A stretch of 64,000 nt of DNA from positions 33,476 to 97,475 of the forward strand of contig VXNX01000003.1 in the NCBI GenBank assembly GCA_009840385.1, in the 5' to 3' direction. Made by a program: the position numbers and the translations under genes. The notes beneath the pieces are model-generated. The model did not search any database. It was given only the letters and a program-made list of their open reading frames with translations, and was not told the origin of the DNA. Source of the DNA: Candidatus Dadabacteria bacterium. Its GTDB lineage: Bacteria; Desulfobacterota_D; UBA1144; Nemesobacterales; Nemesobacteraceae. Below are positions 44,581-53,586 of this stretch, one piece after another (position 1 is the first letter of the stretch; every line of letters begins with the position of its first letter).

Positions 44581-44605
44581 GCCCCGACCGGGGCTTCTAT
44601 TCTAT
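44581..44605 (+). terminator. Terminator of the thrS-rplT operon
   Basis: GCCCC (44581-44585), loop GACC, GGGGC (44590-44594), then the T-rich tail TTCTATTCTATT. A short but GC-pure stem 6 nt after the rplT stop; the convergent glycosylase gene ends 7 nt further on. Confidence 0.55.
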
Positions 44606-44611
44606 TCCCGG

Positions 44612-45289
44612 CTAAAGCGGGTTTATACCGGGGTCGTGCGGGTCGCGCTCAAGCGGGCAGCCTTCGCAGCGCGGGGTCTTTGCGCAGTGAAGTTTCCCCG
44701 TTTTCACTATGAGCGCGTGGTACTCTCCGAAAACTCCTGTGTTTGGGGAAAGACTTTGCGTAAAAAGCTCCTGTATCTTCGCGTAACTTGCGTCTTCGGG
44801 GATCAGGCGGTGGCGGCTGAGAATTCTTCTTGAGTAGTTATCGACCACGAACACGGGTTTTCCAAGGGCGTAAAGCAGGATCGAATCAGCTGTTTCTTGG
44901 CCGATGCCGTTTACCGAAAGCAATTCCTCCCTGAGTTTGTCTGTGTCCTCTGCGAGCATGTTTTCCATCTCTCCCCCGTAGCTTGCGAACAGAAAGTCGA
45001 TGAAGTTTTTAAGCCTTCTGGCTTTTAGGTTGTGATACCCGCAGGGACGAATCAGGGCCGCAAGCTGCCCGTGGGATACCGACTTCAGTTTTTCTGCCGA
45101 AAGCATGGAACTCTCCCTCAGAGCCGTAATGGCTCGCTCCACGTTTCTCCAGGAGGTGTTCTGGGTGAGTATGGCGCCTGTGGCGCACTCAAGTCTTGTA
45201 CGGGCGGGCCACCAGTTCTGCGGACCATATCTTTTATACAGGACGGAGTAAAAATTCCGTATTCTTTCGGATTCGCCTGTACCGCTCAA
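44612..45289 (-). CDS. Endonuclease III-like HhH-GPD glycosylase (COG2231 type)
   Basis: 225 aa. The HhH-GPD motif reads SVNGIGQETADSILLYALGKPVFVVDNYSRRILSRH. The catalytic Asp (VVDNYSRR) is kept, while the Lys used for beta-lyase chemistry in Nth (GxGxKTA) is Gln, the form seen in COG2231 relatives that are presumed monofunctional glycosylases. The C-terminal cluster has only three cysteines visible (CAKTPRCEGC), not the usual four. Likely removes a damaged base, substrate unknown. TTG start at 45289 shares TTGA with the permease stop, so the two are coupled. Confidence 0.8.
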   Translation of the reverse strand: MSGTGESERIRNFYSVLYKRYGPQNWWPARTRLECATGAILTQNTSWRNVERAITALRESSMLSAEKLKSVSHGQLAALIRPCGYHNLKARRLKNFIDFLFASYGGEMENMLAEDTDKLREELLSVNGIGQETADSILLYALGKPVFVVDNYSRRILSRHRLIPEDASYAKIQELFTQSLSPNTGVFGEYHALIVKTGKLHCAKTPRCEGCPLERDPHDPGINPL

Positions 45290-46935
45290 CGTATTGTTTC
45301 TCCGCCGCTTCTGCGGTTAATGTGGGAAACGACCAGGAAAAAGACGGCCGCAAGCGCGTATCCGGCGGCCCATCTGGCTCCTGTTGCGAAGCCGAGAGAA
45401 TAGAGGCTTCCTTCAACCGAGATTTCCCCTGCGTGTATGAAACCGAAAAAGGCCATCACGGCTCCCACTCCCATCCAAACTCCCGCTTGAGTGAGCCTGC
45501 GTTCTACAAGGCACACTGCTGTTGCGGCCCAGACAACGGAGGAGAGCATGAATCCCTGGGAAAGCGCTACCAGCCCGGGCAGCTGAAGCCCAGAGGCGAC
45601 AAACACGTCTAAATTCTCAAACGCGCGGTGAGCTACAGAACCGTCCGAAATCGCTGCTCCCACCGCTCCTACTGTTTGGGAAACCACTATCGTTCCCCAC
45701 GCCGCAAGAGACGGGACCAGTCCCAGAGCTACGGCGGGGGCGTGGGAGCGAGGAGTGGTCTGAAACGCCTGGGCCGTCATCACGAGACCTACCCATATCA
45801 GTATTACTCCGGCGGCCTCGACCGGCACCAGGGCCACGGCGAGGGAACTGAGACCGACAAGCGACACAACGGCGTAGAAAGCTCCGTTCATAACCGAGTA
45901 GCCTCCTTTCGCTCCCATCTCTTTCCATCCCGGATGGCCTATGTATATGGTCGTGGGGAAACACGACCCGAAAAGGGATGCGGCTATCGATCCCACTCCG
46001 TTAACTGCAAGGCACGGTCCCGTGGGGTAGGGGTCTCCCGCGGCCTCTGCGGACTCTATGTTTTGCAGGGACCCGAGAATGTTGTAAAGCCCCATCGGAA
46101 GCACTACGGGAATCAGTACCGAGCGCACCAGGGGATCCGAAAGCCCTGCAACGAGATCGCCCAGAACTGGAATAGGCAGGTAGAATCCCACGTCGCCGAA
46201 TGCTTTGCCCACAGCGGGTCCCGAAACGGATGTTTCCTCTCCGAATCCCGCTGCGAAGAGAACCCACGCGGCGAACATTCCAAGGACAAGGGCAAGACCC
46301 ACTCCGGGAATTCCAAGCGGAAGCCTTGTCCTTGAGAGCAAGGTGAACAGTAGCACTCCAAAGGGGAGCAGGGCGACCAGAGGATAGGCGAAACATCTTG
46401 CGGCAAAGTCCATGCACAGAAACGCTACGGCTATTCCGGCAAGAGAGGTGAGCAGTGCGGCTCGCGGGGTCGCTTTTCTGATCCTCTCGGCTACGAAGGA
46501 TCCCGCGAGTTCAATGACTCCGGAGAGAAAGCATGCGGCCACGCCGACGCGCCAGGCCACAAGCGCGGCCTCCTGCGGAGTAGCTCCCTGGCTCTGTGCC
46601 GCAAGCTTTGCGGGGATCATTACCAGGAAGATAAAAGCGAACACGGAAATCGTGTTGACTCCGTAGGGAAGCGCTGTTACGTCTTTTCTTCCTGTGGCAG
46701 CCGACAGACGCTGCGCAAGCCAGGCGTAGTAGAGATTGCCGATGATAAGCGATATGGCTACGGCGGGGAGAACGGATGAGATGATGAACTCCCTCTGCAA
46801 TCCCACGAGACCCGTAAGCAGTACCACGATCAGAAGGTACTGGACGAGGTTGTCCACCATGAGACCGAAAAACCCCTCGGCATCGGAGAACGAAAAAAGA
46901 GGCTGTGCGCCTGCGGGGAAAAAGAGGTTTTTCAT
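45286..46935 (-). CDS. NCS2-family nucleobase permease-like transporter
   Basis: 549 aa with about 12-14 membrane helices. The TALPYGVNTISVFAF region and the later PVVLPMGLYNILGSLQNIESAEAAGDPYPT-like segment match the nucleobase:cation symporter-2 / AzgA group, with the acidic residue of the substrate site (QNIESAEAAGD). Likely imports a purine or related base; substrate is not clear. Encoded just downstream of a Tsx-like channel and upstream of a DNA glycosylase on the same strand. Confidence 0.75.
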   Translation of the reverse strand: MKNLFFPAGAQPLFSFSDAEGFFGLMVDNLVQYLLIVVLLTGLVGLQREFIISSVLPAVAISLIIGNLYYAWLAQRLSAATGRKDVTALPYGVNTISVFAFIFLVMIPAKLAAQSQGATPQEAALVAWRVGVAACFLSGVIELAGSFVAERIRKATPRAALLTSLAGIAVAFLCMDFAARCFAYPLVALLPFGVLLFTLLSRTRLPLGIPGVGLALVLGMFAAWVLFAAGFGEETSVSGPAVGKAFGDVGFYLPIPVLGDLVAGLSDPLVRSVLIPVVLPMGLYNILGSLQNIESAEAAGDPYPTGPCLAVNGVGSIAASLFGSCFPTTIYIGHPGWKEMGAKGGYSVMNGAFYAVVSLVGLSSLAVALVPVEAAGVILIWVGLVMTAQAFQTTPRSHAPAVALGLVPSLAAWGTIVVSQTVGAVGAAISDGSVAHRAFENLDVFVASGLQLPGLVALSQGFMLSSVVWAATAVCLVERRLTQAGVWMGVGAVMAFFGFIHAGEISVEGSLYSLGFATGARWAAGYALAAVFFLVVSHINRRSGGETIR

Positions 46936-46996
46936 GTCTTATTCCGGGATTGTGTGGAACCGTAGAACCAAACGGCAAACCTGCAATGAAGCGTTA

Positions 46997-47024
46997 ATTA
47001 TAATGAAAAAGCTATTGCGGGCAA
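46997..47024 (-). promoter_or_regulatory. Candidate promoter of the NCS2 permease
   Basis: On the minus strand TTGCCC (47024-47019) and a perfect TATAAT (47002-46997) are 16 bp apart, about 60 nt before the ATG at 46935. Its -35 overlaps the candidate terminator hairpin of the tsx-like gene. Confidence 0.45.
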
Positions 47025-47032
47025 AGCCCCGC
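47017..47032 (-). terminator. Candidate terminator of the tsx-like gene
   Basis: GCGGG / CCCGC stem with a 6-nt loop; on the minus strand it is followed by AATAGCTTTTTC, a moderate T-tract. It lies 68 nt after the gene and overlaps the next promoter, so it may be leaky. Confidence 0.35.
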
Positions 47033-47099
47033 GCGCCTGATTCTCGTGGATGTGCCCGCGGCCGACGATCTTCCCGCTGTGCTTGGCAATGGATATCAG

Positions 47100-47843
47100 C
47101 TATAAATCCACCCTTATCATCGCCTGAACAACTGATTCCTCGACCCCCGAGATCCCAAACTTGTTGTGCCAATACCACCACTCAATACCGACATATACCT
47201 GTCCCTGCCGGTTCACCAGACGACCCACATCCAGCAGGAGCTGAGGCTGCATAAGAAAGTTTTGTTTTTCATAGGCGGATGTTTCAGCCTCACCCTCTGA
47301 GCCGGCCCAGTCGAAATAGCCATTGAACATCCAGTGCGCCGGTCCCGTTTTGAAGGTCGCATTCCAAACCACTGTCACCTGCCAAGTTGTTCCGGCAAGA
47401 TCCGGATTTTCCCTTAAGTAGCCGTTTGTCTGGACGAAATTAAACCCGGGCACATCAAGGTCCACCGCGGCGCCAATGAGATAATTGGTAAAACCTTCTC
47501 CCTTTTCCAAAGTGCCGGACAGAAGCACATCTTCCACCGGCCCCGCGGAAAAAGCTTTACCGCTTATTTTGGAGAAGCTCAGACGGGGGGACCACTCCCC
47601 ATAGAATGAACTGTTACCTCTCAATGGTCGGATATCCACAAAGGCAAAGTTATCGCCATAGGCCCAGCCGTTAATCCATTCCAGAGTGAGGGTTCCCGCT
47701 TTCTCACGCTCCAGTTCGAAGTCCGTACCATAGAGCAACTGGGCGTTGAACGCATTCCAGGTCTGCGCTACTGCCGGCGCTGACGACAACAAGACAAGCA
47801 AACAGAGGCATATGGTGCAGGCAATTACTCTAAGATGATTCAT
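47100..47843 (-). CDS. Tsx-like nucleoside-channel outer-membrane protein
   Basis: 247 aa from ATG 47843, chosen for its signal peptide (NHLRVIACTICLCLLVLLSSAPAVAQ). The mature part is beta-strand-rich with alternating aromatics: LLYGTDFELEREKAGTLTLEWINGWAYGDNFAFVDIRP, SSFYGEWSPRLSFSKISG, ending YVGIEWWYWHNKFGISGVEESVVQAMIRVDL. This matches the Tsx channel family of outer-membrane pores for nucleosides. The neighbouring NCS2 permease supports nucleobase or nucleoside uptake across both membranes. The upstream region to gcvT is AT-rich. Confidence 0.75.
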   Translation of the reverse strand: MNHLRVIACTICLCLLVLLSSAPAVAQTWNAFNAQLLYGTDFELEREKAGTLTLEWINGWAYGDNFAFVDIRPLRGNSSFYGEWSPRLSFSKISGKAFSAGPVEDVLLSGTLEKGEGFTNYLIGAAVDLDVPGFNFVQTNGYLRENPDLAGTTWQVTVVWNATFKTGPAHWMFNGYFDWAGSEGEAETSAYEKQNFLMQPQLLLDVGRLVNRQGQVYVGIEWWYWHNKFGISGVEESVVQAMIRVDL

Positions 47844-48074
47844 CTTGCGTTCAGCTTCTGGCTTCCGCCCGCCCGGCATACGGTCTGCCAAGGCGGCATT
47901 GACGATGGGCTGTTCTGAATTTGGTATTACGGCTCCATTCAACCATGACATCATTTTAATACGGAGTTTATCATAAAGGCAATTTTCATGTCATATATCC
48001 AGTTATCCTGTTTCAACTTCATCTTATTTCTTAATTGTAAATATCAATAAGTCTCCCGCTTCCTCGAGGTTGTT

Positions 48075-48103
48075 TTGACAGTCCACTTTTTAGGATGTTT
48101 AAT
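48075..48103 (+). promoter_or_regulatory. Promoter of gcvTHP, predicted leaderless
   Basis: A perfect TTGACA (48075-48080), 17-bp spacer and TTTAAT (48098-48103). The expected transcript start falls at the gcvT ATG (48111), so the message would have almost no leader. No ribosome site is present. No glycine riboswitch was found in the upstream region. Confidence 0.6.
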
Positions 48104-48110
48104 CTAGTAT

Positions 48111-49196
48111 ATGACTTACACCCCTTTATACGAAACACACAAGAGTTTCGGGGCGCGGATGATCGATTTTGCCGGGTGGAAGCTTCCTCTTCAGTTTGAC
48201 GGTATAAGGCAGGAACACATGGCTGTCAGGACCGCCTGCGGACTTTTCGACGTGAGCCACATGGGAGAAATAGAGGTCAACGGACCTCAGGCGGAAGATC
48301 TCTGCCAGAGGCTTAACACCAATGACATGGCAAAGCTTCGCGACGGCCGGGCCCGGTACGGTCTTTTCTGCTATCCAGACGGCGGAGCGGTTGACGATCT
48401 TATAACCTACAGGTTCTCGGCGGAGCATTTCCTTGTCTGCGTGAACGCGTCTAACACTGAGAAAGTCTATCGCTGGATGGGCGATAACTGCGGTGATCTT
48501 GACGTTGAGGTAACCGACGCGAGCGCCGCTTACGCTCAGATCGCCGTTCAGGGTCCCGACTCGGTATCAGTAATGGAGAAGGCGCTTGGCGAGGAGAGCG
48601 TGAGGGATTTCCCCAGATTTTCTTTCAGAATCCTGGAGGGCGAGGCGACGGGAGTGATAGCTGCCAGGACCGGTTATACTGGTGAAGACGGCTTTGAGTT
48701 GTTCGTGCCCGCGGGGGACGCGGTCTGGATCTGGGAGAGGCTTTACGAAAGCGGGAGCGAATCAGGGATCACTTTTTGCGGCCTTGGAGCGCGCGACACC
48801 CTTCGAATAGAAGCCGGATACCCTCTTTACGGAAACGAGTTGGATGAGAAGAAAACCCCGATTGAGGCCGGCTTGGGTAGGTACGTGAAAATGGACAAGG
48901 GCGATTTTATCGGCCGCGCTGCGCTTCTGGAGCAGATGGAGGGTGGAACAGCGAGGAAAACCCTTGGTTTTAAGATGCTTGAGAGGGGAGTTCCCAGGCA
49001 TGGCTACGATGTAGTGAAGAACGGAAAGAGAATAGGAGAAGTTACAAGCGGTACCATGTCTCCGGTTCTTGATATTGGTGTGGGTATAGCTTCGGTGACC
49101 TCTGGTGAAGTTGAGTGTGGAGATGAAATAGGGATTGAGATCCGGGGACACGCGAGAAAAGCGGTTTCTTCTGAATTTCCGCTTCATAAAGACTGA
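48111..49196 (+). CDS. gcvT: Glycine cleavage system T protein (aminomethyltransferase)
   Basis: 361 aa. TPLYETHKSFGARMIDFAGWKLPLQF start, FDVSHMGEIEVNG, the folate-binding ARTGYTGEDGFELF, and the C-terminal GEVTSGTMSPVLDIGVGIA are typical, with the catalytic Asp in the VSHMGE / folate region. It takes the aminomethyl group from GcvH and gives 5,10-methylene-tetrahydrofolate and ammonia. First gene of gcvT-gcvH-gcvP; the product methylene-tetrahydrofolate would supply the ThyX-type reaction and serine synthesis. Confidence 0.96.
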   Translation: MTYTPLYETHKSFGARMIDFAGWKLPLQFDGIRQEHMAVRTACGLFDVSHMGEIEVNGPQAEDLCQRLNTNDMAKLRDGRARYGLFCYPDGGAVDDLITYRFSAEHFLVCVNASNTEKVYRWMGDNCGDLDVEVTDASAAYAQIAVQGPDSVSVMEKALGEESVRDFPRFSFRILEGEATGVIAARTGYTGEDGFELFVPAGDAVWIWERLYESGSESGITFCGLGARDTLRIEAGYPLYGNELDEKKTPIEAGLGRYVKMDKGDFIGRAALLEQMEGGTARKTLGFKMLERGVPRHGYDVVKNGKRIGEVTSGTMSPVLDIGVGIASVTSGEVECGDEIGIEIRGHARKAVSSEFPLHKD

Positions 49197-49226
49197 GACA
49201 AGTAATATATAAGGAGCATTGAAGTT

Positions 49227-49625
49227 ATGAGTGTACCGAAAGACTTGAAATATACTGAAGAACATGAGTGGATCAGGTTCGAGGGGGACAGGGCGGTGGT
49301 CGGAATAACGGATTATGCGCAGGAGGCCCTCGGGGAGATAGTCTATGTTGAACTGCCGGTTGAAGGGGATGAACTGTTTCAGGGGGATTCCTTCGGCGGG
49401 GCGGAGTCGACAAAGGCGGTCTCGGAACTTTTCGCCCCGATCTCAGGAGAGATCGCCGAGGTGAATGATCTTCTGGTGGACTCCCCGGAACTTGTAAACG
49501 CCGACCCTTACGGTGACGGATGGATCATAAAAATTCATACGGACGAGCTTGATGAAAGCGAAGTTGAAAAACTTCTTGATCCCTCAGCTTATGAAGAACT
49601 GATAGAAGACGAGGAAGATGCCTGA
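49227..49625 (+). CDS. gcvH: Glycine cleavage system H protein
   Basis: 132 aa, LKYTEEHEWIRFEGDRAVVGITDYAQEALGEIVYVELPVEGDELFQGDSFGGAESTKAVSELFAPISGEIAEVN. Lipoyl lysine is K63 (ESTKAVSEL). It carries the methylamine between GcvP, GcvT and the lipoamide dehydrogenase L protein (not in the window). AGGAGC ribosome site about 10 nt upstream; 30 nt after gcvT. Confidence 0.97.
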   Translation: MSVPKDLKYTEEHEWIRFEGDRAVVGITDYAQEALGEIVYVELPVEGDELFQGDSFGGAESTKAVSELFAPISGEIAEVNDLLVDSPELVNADPYGDGWIIKIHTDELDESEVEKLLDPSAYEELIEDEEDA

Positions 49626-49666
49626 TACATTCAGGCATCCTGCCCGGGTTTTCCGGAGATTTCTGA

Positions 49667-52585
49667 TTGGGAAGCGAAAACGGCATTTATGAAGAAGGGG
49701 ATTTTTTCTCGGCTAGGCACATAGGTCCCACGCCCGAGGAAACGCACCGCATGCTTTCATGCGCGGGGGCGGGGAGTCTTGAGGAACTGGTGCAGGAAAC
49801 CATTCCCGCCGACCTGCTTTCAGATGTCCAGATGTCTGTTCCCGCGGCTATGACCGAGAGTTCCTATCTTGACCACATAAGGGGCATCGGGCGTGAGAAT
49901 GCGGTTTTCAAGTCGTATATAGGCCTGGGTTATTACGACTGCATCACCCCGGCGGTCATATTAAGGAACATTCTTGAGAACCCGAGCTGGTACACTCAGT
50001 ATACTCCTTACCAAGCGGAAATATCGCAGGGACGCCTGGAAGCCCTTCTCAATTTCCAGACCGTAATTTCGGAACTTACGGAAATGGAACTTTCAAACGC
50101 CTCGTTGCTTGATGAAGCGACGGCTGCCGCTGAGGCTATGGCCATGTTTCACAGGCTGGGCGGCGCGAAGCGGGAGAAGGCGGACGCTGACGGGTTCTTC
50201 GTTTCCAGAAGGTGTTTTCCCCAGACCATTGATGTTTTAAAGACCCGGGCTGCGCCCTTGGGAATAAGAATCGTTGAGGGAGATGAGGAAGAAATTTCGC
50301 TTGACGGGAGTTTCTTCGGCGCGCTTCTTCAGTACCCCGACGCTTTCGGAGAAGTCAGGGATTACTCGGAATTCATAAAAAGTGCCCATGACCACGGTAT
50401 TATGGTCGCGGTCGCGGCTGATCTCATGAGCCTCGTGCTGCTTACTCCTCCAGGGCGCTTCGGGGCCGACGCGGTTGTTGGAACTTCGCAGAGATTCGGG
50501 GTTCCCGTTGGTTACGGCGGTCCCCACGCCGCGTATTTTGCCACAAGAGACGAGTTCAGAAGACAGGTTCCCGGAAGAATAATAGGGGTATCTCTAGACA
50601 GGGACGAAAACCCCGCTTACAGAATGGCTCTTCAGACCAGGGAACAGCACATAAGGAGGGAGAGGGCCACTTCCAATATATGCACCGCGCAGTCTCTGCT
50701 TGCCATAATGTCCTCCATGTACGCTGTTTACCATGGTCCTGCCGGGCTGCGGCGCATCTCCGGGAGGATAAACACGCTCGCGAAAATGCTTGACCTGGGC
50801 TTTAAGGAGCTCGGAGTAGCTCAGCTAAACGGAGCGTTTTTCGATACCCTGCTTGTGGATATCTCACCCCATGGGGAGGACTCCTGCGAGACGCTTCGCG
50901 CAAGCGCCCTTAAAAAAGGGATCAACTTCAGATATCTTCCGGACCAGAAAGTTTGCATATCCCTTGACGAAACCACTGCGGAGAAGGATGTTGCGGAAAT
51001 ACTTTCGTTTTTTTCAGACTCTTTGGAACTCGGTGAAAAAGTGGCTGTCACAGCGGACCGGGTTTCCGCCGTTGCGTCCGTACCCGAGGAACTTCAGAGG
51101 AAGGGGGATTTTCTAGCCCAGCCCGTGTTTAACCGCTATCACTCCGAAACCCTGATGCTTAGGTACATAAAGAGCCTCGAGGGCAGAGATCTTTCCTTGG
51201 CCCATTCCATGATTCCCCTCGGTTCCTGCACTATGAAGCTCAACGGTACGACGGAAATGATACCGATAAGCTGGGAGGAATTCTCAAGAATCCATCCTTT
51301 TGCGCCCTCGGATCAGACGGCGGGATACGCTCGGGTGATCGGTGAACTCGAAAAGTATCTCTGCGAAATAACCGGACTTAACGCCTGCTCGCTTCAGCCC
51401 AACTCGGGAGCCCAGGGAGAGTATGCGGGTCTTATGGTCATACGCAGATACTTTGAGGAGAAAGGGGAGACCCAAAGGCGCGTGGTGCTGATTCCCTCTT
51501 CTGCCCACGGGACCAATCCCGCAAGCGCCCGGATGGCCGGGATGGACGTTGTGGTGGTAAAGTGCCGGAAAAACGGGGACGTGGACATAGACGATCTTGT
51601 TAGATGCTGCCGGAAGAATGAGGGGAAAGTGGCTTGCCTTATGATTACCTATCCTTCGACTCACGGGGTTTTTGAGTCCGGAATAAGGGAAATATGCGAA
51701 ATAATTCACTCAAGCGGTGCGCAGGTATACATGGACGGGGCGAATCTTAACGCGCAGGTGGGCCTCTGCTTTCCCTCCCTTATCGGCGTTGACGTATGCC
51801 ACATAAACCTGCACAAGACTTTCAGCATTCCACATGGAGGAGGAGGTCCGGGAATGGGCCCCATATGCGTCGCGTCCCATCTTGCCGCGCATCTTCCCGG
51901 ACACGCCGTCGTGGAAGGGGTAGGGGGTGAGAAGTCCTGCGGAGCGATATCGGCGGCTCCGTGGGGAAGTGCGAGCATACTGCTTATATCCTACGGGTAT
52001 ATAAGACTTCTGGGAAAGGAAGGAATGACCGATGCTTCCCGCTATGCGATACTGAACGCCAATTACCTCAAGTGCCGGCTTGGGGAGCACTACGATATTC
52101 TGTACGAGGGAGAGAACGGAAGGGTCGCCCATGAATTCATACTCGACCTCCGGGAACTCGGGAAAAGCGCGGAAATAACGGCGGAAGACGTAGCCAAAAG
52201 ACTCATGGATTACGGGTTTCACGCGCCGACTATGTCATGGCCGGTAGCGGGAACGCTGATGGTGGAACCTACGGAGAGCGAATCCATGGAAGAGCTGGAC
52301 AGGTTCTGCGACGCGATGATAGAAATACGCAGGGAAATCCAGGAGATCATCGACGGCGGGACGGACCTTTCGGACAACGTACTTAGGAATTCTCCCCACA
52401 CGGTCCTGGATCTCGTGTCTTCGGACTGGGAACATCCCTATTCACGCCAGCAGGCGTTTTTCCCGCTTCCATATCTCAGGACTAACAAATTCTGGCCGCC
52501 GGTCTCAAGAATAGACAATGCCTACGGTGACAGGAATCTGGTGTGCACGTGTCTTCCCCCCGAGGCTTATGCGGCGGAGGAGTAA
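49667..52585 (+). CDS. gcvP: Glycine dehydrogenase (decarboxylating), fused P protein
   Basis: 972 aa, single-chain form rather than split P1/P2. ARHIGPTPEETHRMLSCAG start; a first aminotransferase-like half and a second half with the PLP site HINLHKTFSIPHGGGGPGMGPI (Lys near residue 716). It decarboxylates glycine and passes the methylamine to GcvH. TTG start 49667, GGAG about 10 nt upstream. It ends 11 nt from surA on the opposite strand. Confidence 0.97.
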   Translation: MGSENGIYEEGDFFSARHIGPTPEETHRMLSCAGAGSLEELVQETIPADLLSDVQMSVPAAMTESSYLDHIRGIGRENAVFKSYIGLGYYDCITPAVILRNILENPSWYTQYTPYQAEISQGRLEALLNFQTVISELTEMELSNASLLDEATAAAEAMAMFHRLGGAKREKADADGFFVSRRCFPQTIDVLKTRAAPLGIRIVEGDEEEISLDGSFFGALLQYPDAFGEVRDYSEFIKSAHDHGIMVAVAADLMSLVLLTPPGRFGADAVVGTSQRFGVPVGYGGPHAAYFATRDEFRRQVPGRIIGVSLDRDENPAYRMALQTREQHIRRERATSNICTAQSLLAIMSSMYAVYHGPAGLRRISGRINTLAKMLDLGFKELGVAQLNGAFFDTLLVDISPHGEDSCETLRASALKKGINFRYLPDQKVCISLDETTAEKDVAEILSFFSDSLELGEKVAVTADRVSAVASVPEELQRKGDFLAQPVFNRYHSETLMLRYIKSLEGRDLSLAHSMIPLGSCTMKLNGTTEMIPISWEEFSRIHPFAPSDQTAGYARVIGELEKYLCEITGLNACSLQPNSGAQGEYAGLMVIRRYFEEKGETQRRVVLIPSSAHGTNPASARMAGMDVVVVKCRKNGDVDIDDLVRCCRKNEGKVACLMITYPSTHGVFESGIREICEIIHSSGAQVYMDGANLNAQVGLCFPSLIGVDVCHINLHKTFSIPHGGGGPGMGPICVASHLAAHLPGHAVVEGVGGEKSCGAISAAPWGSASILLISYGYIRLLGKEGMTDASRYAILNANYLKCRLGEHYDILYEGENGRVAHEFILDLRELGKSAEITAEDVAKRLMDYGFHAPTMSWPVAGTLMVEPTESESMEELDRFCDAMIEIRREIQEIIDGGTDLSDNVLRNSPHTVLDLVSSDWEHPYSRQQAFFPLPYLRTNKFWPPVSRIDNAYGDRNLVCTCLPPEAYAAEE

Positions 52586-52596
52586 TAGGGGGAAAT

Positions 52597-53529
52597 TCAG
52601 ATCTTTATCTCTATGTAAGATTTTTTCTTGATGTCCTCAAGCCAGGAACTTATGAACCGCTCGACCTTTTCCATGTAGATCTGGTGCTTTATGCGGTCTT
52701 TGTACCGGGAAACCGAGGCTTCTCCAGCTTCGATTCTCTCAAGAACCTTTACTATGTGGTAGCCGCGAGATGACTTTACCGGTCCCGCGATACCATTTAC
52801 TTCGGTCTGCTCCACAGCGTTTTCGATTTCAGCTACCAGGTCTCCTTTGACGAAATATCCAAGCACCCCGCCGTTTTGCGCCGACGATTCGTCCATCGAG
52901 TATTTTCTTGCGAGTTCCCCGAAGGATTCCCCGGATTTTGCGAGCTCCAGAACTTCTTCTGCTTTGGCGAGCGCGTTTTCCGCCTCCTGGTCAATCAGTA
53001 TATGGGCGATTTTCGTCTGTTTTCCGTAACCGCTTCCCTCTTCTCCATAATGTTTTTTGTGGTATTCCTCTATTTCCTCGTCCGTAACCGCTATGCTTCC
53101 TTGAGTGACGTGGTCAAGAAGCCTTCTTGAGAGTATCTGGTATTTCCACTGGCGGTAGAAAAGCTCTTCCGACATGTTCTGTTTTTTAAGTTCCTCGGCT
53201 ATTGCTTCTTCATCTAGGTTCATGGCTTCCTGCTGGCTTTTTACTATCGCCTTTACCTCTTCGTCGCTTACCGATATCTTCCTGGCGGCCGCCTGCTGGT
53301 CGAGCAGAATACGATCTATCATGGCGTCAAGCACTTCGCTACTGTTGATTTCCGCCTCCGGGTTTATGGTCACGTCCTTTATCTCCTGATTCAGTTCGCT
53401 AAGCGTTATTATTCTGTTGTTTACCACGGCCACCACCTTCTCCACGACCGCCGCTTGCGTTGTGTGGACAGACACGAGCGTAAAGACCGTGAAGAGCGCC
53501 AGGACCGTAAGCCACCATGGTTTTTTCAT
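52597..53529 (-). CDS. SurA-like periplasmic peptidyl-prolyl isomerase
   Basis: 310 aa. Signal peptide (KKPWWLTVLALFTVFTLVSVHTTQA), SurA N-domain VVEKVVAVVNNRIITLSELNQEI, helical chaperone part, and one parvulin domain (about 165-260: KIAHILIDQEAEN, SGESFGELARKYSMDESSAQNGGVLGYFVKGDLVAEIENAV, VKSSRGYHIVKVLE). Shorter than E. coli SurA, which has two parvulin domains; a single-domain form is usual in many lineages. It helps outer-membrane proteins fold. SD GGAGATTTC before ATG. Confidence 0.88.
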   Translation of the reverse strand: MKKPWWLTVLALFTVFTLVSVHTTQAAVVEKVVAVVNNRIITLSELNQEIKDVTINPEAEINSSEVLDAMIDRILLDQQAAARKISVSDEEVKAIVKSQQEAMNLDEEAIAEELKKQNMSEELFYRQWKYQILSRRLLDHVTQGSIAVTDEEIEEYHKKHYGEEGSGYGKQTKIAHILIDQEAENALAKAEEVLELAKSGESFGELARKYSMDESSAQNGGVLGYFVKGDLVAEIENAVEQTEVNGIAGPVKSSRGYHIVKVLERIEAGEASVSRYKDRIKHQIYMEKVERFISSWLEDIKKKSYIEIKI

Positions 53530-53586
53530 CTGAAATCTCCTTACAAACCGTTTTTTTTCTCTCTTGCCTCGATTCCGCGAATTATA

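Noticed and set aside
47955-48110. Glycine riboswitch upstream of gcvT
   Set aside because: No matching conserved cores or tandem aptamer were found; the region is AT-rich and the promoter leaves no leader.
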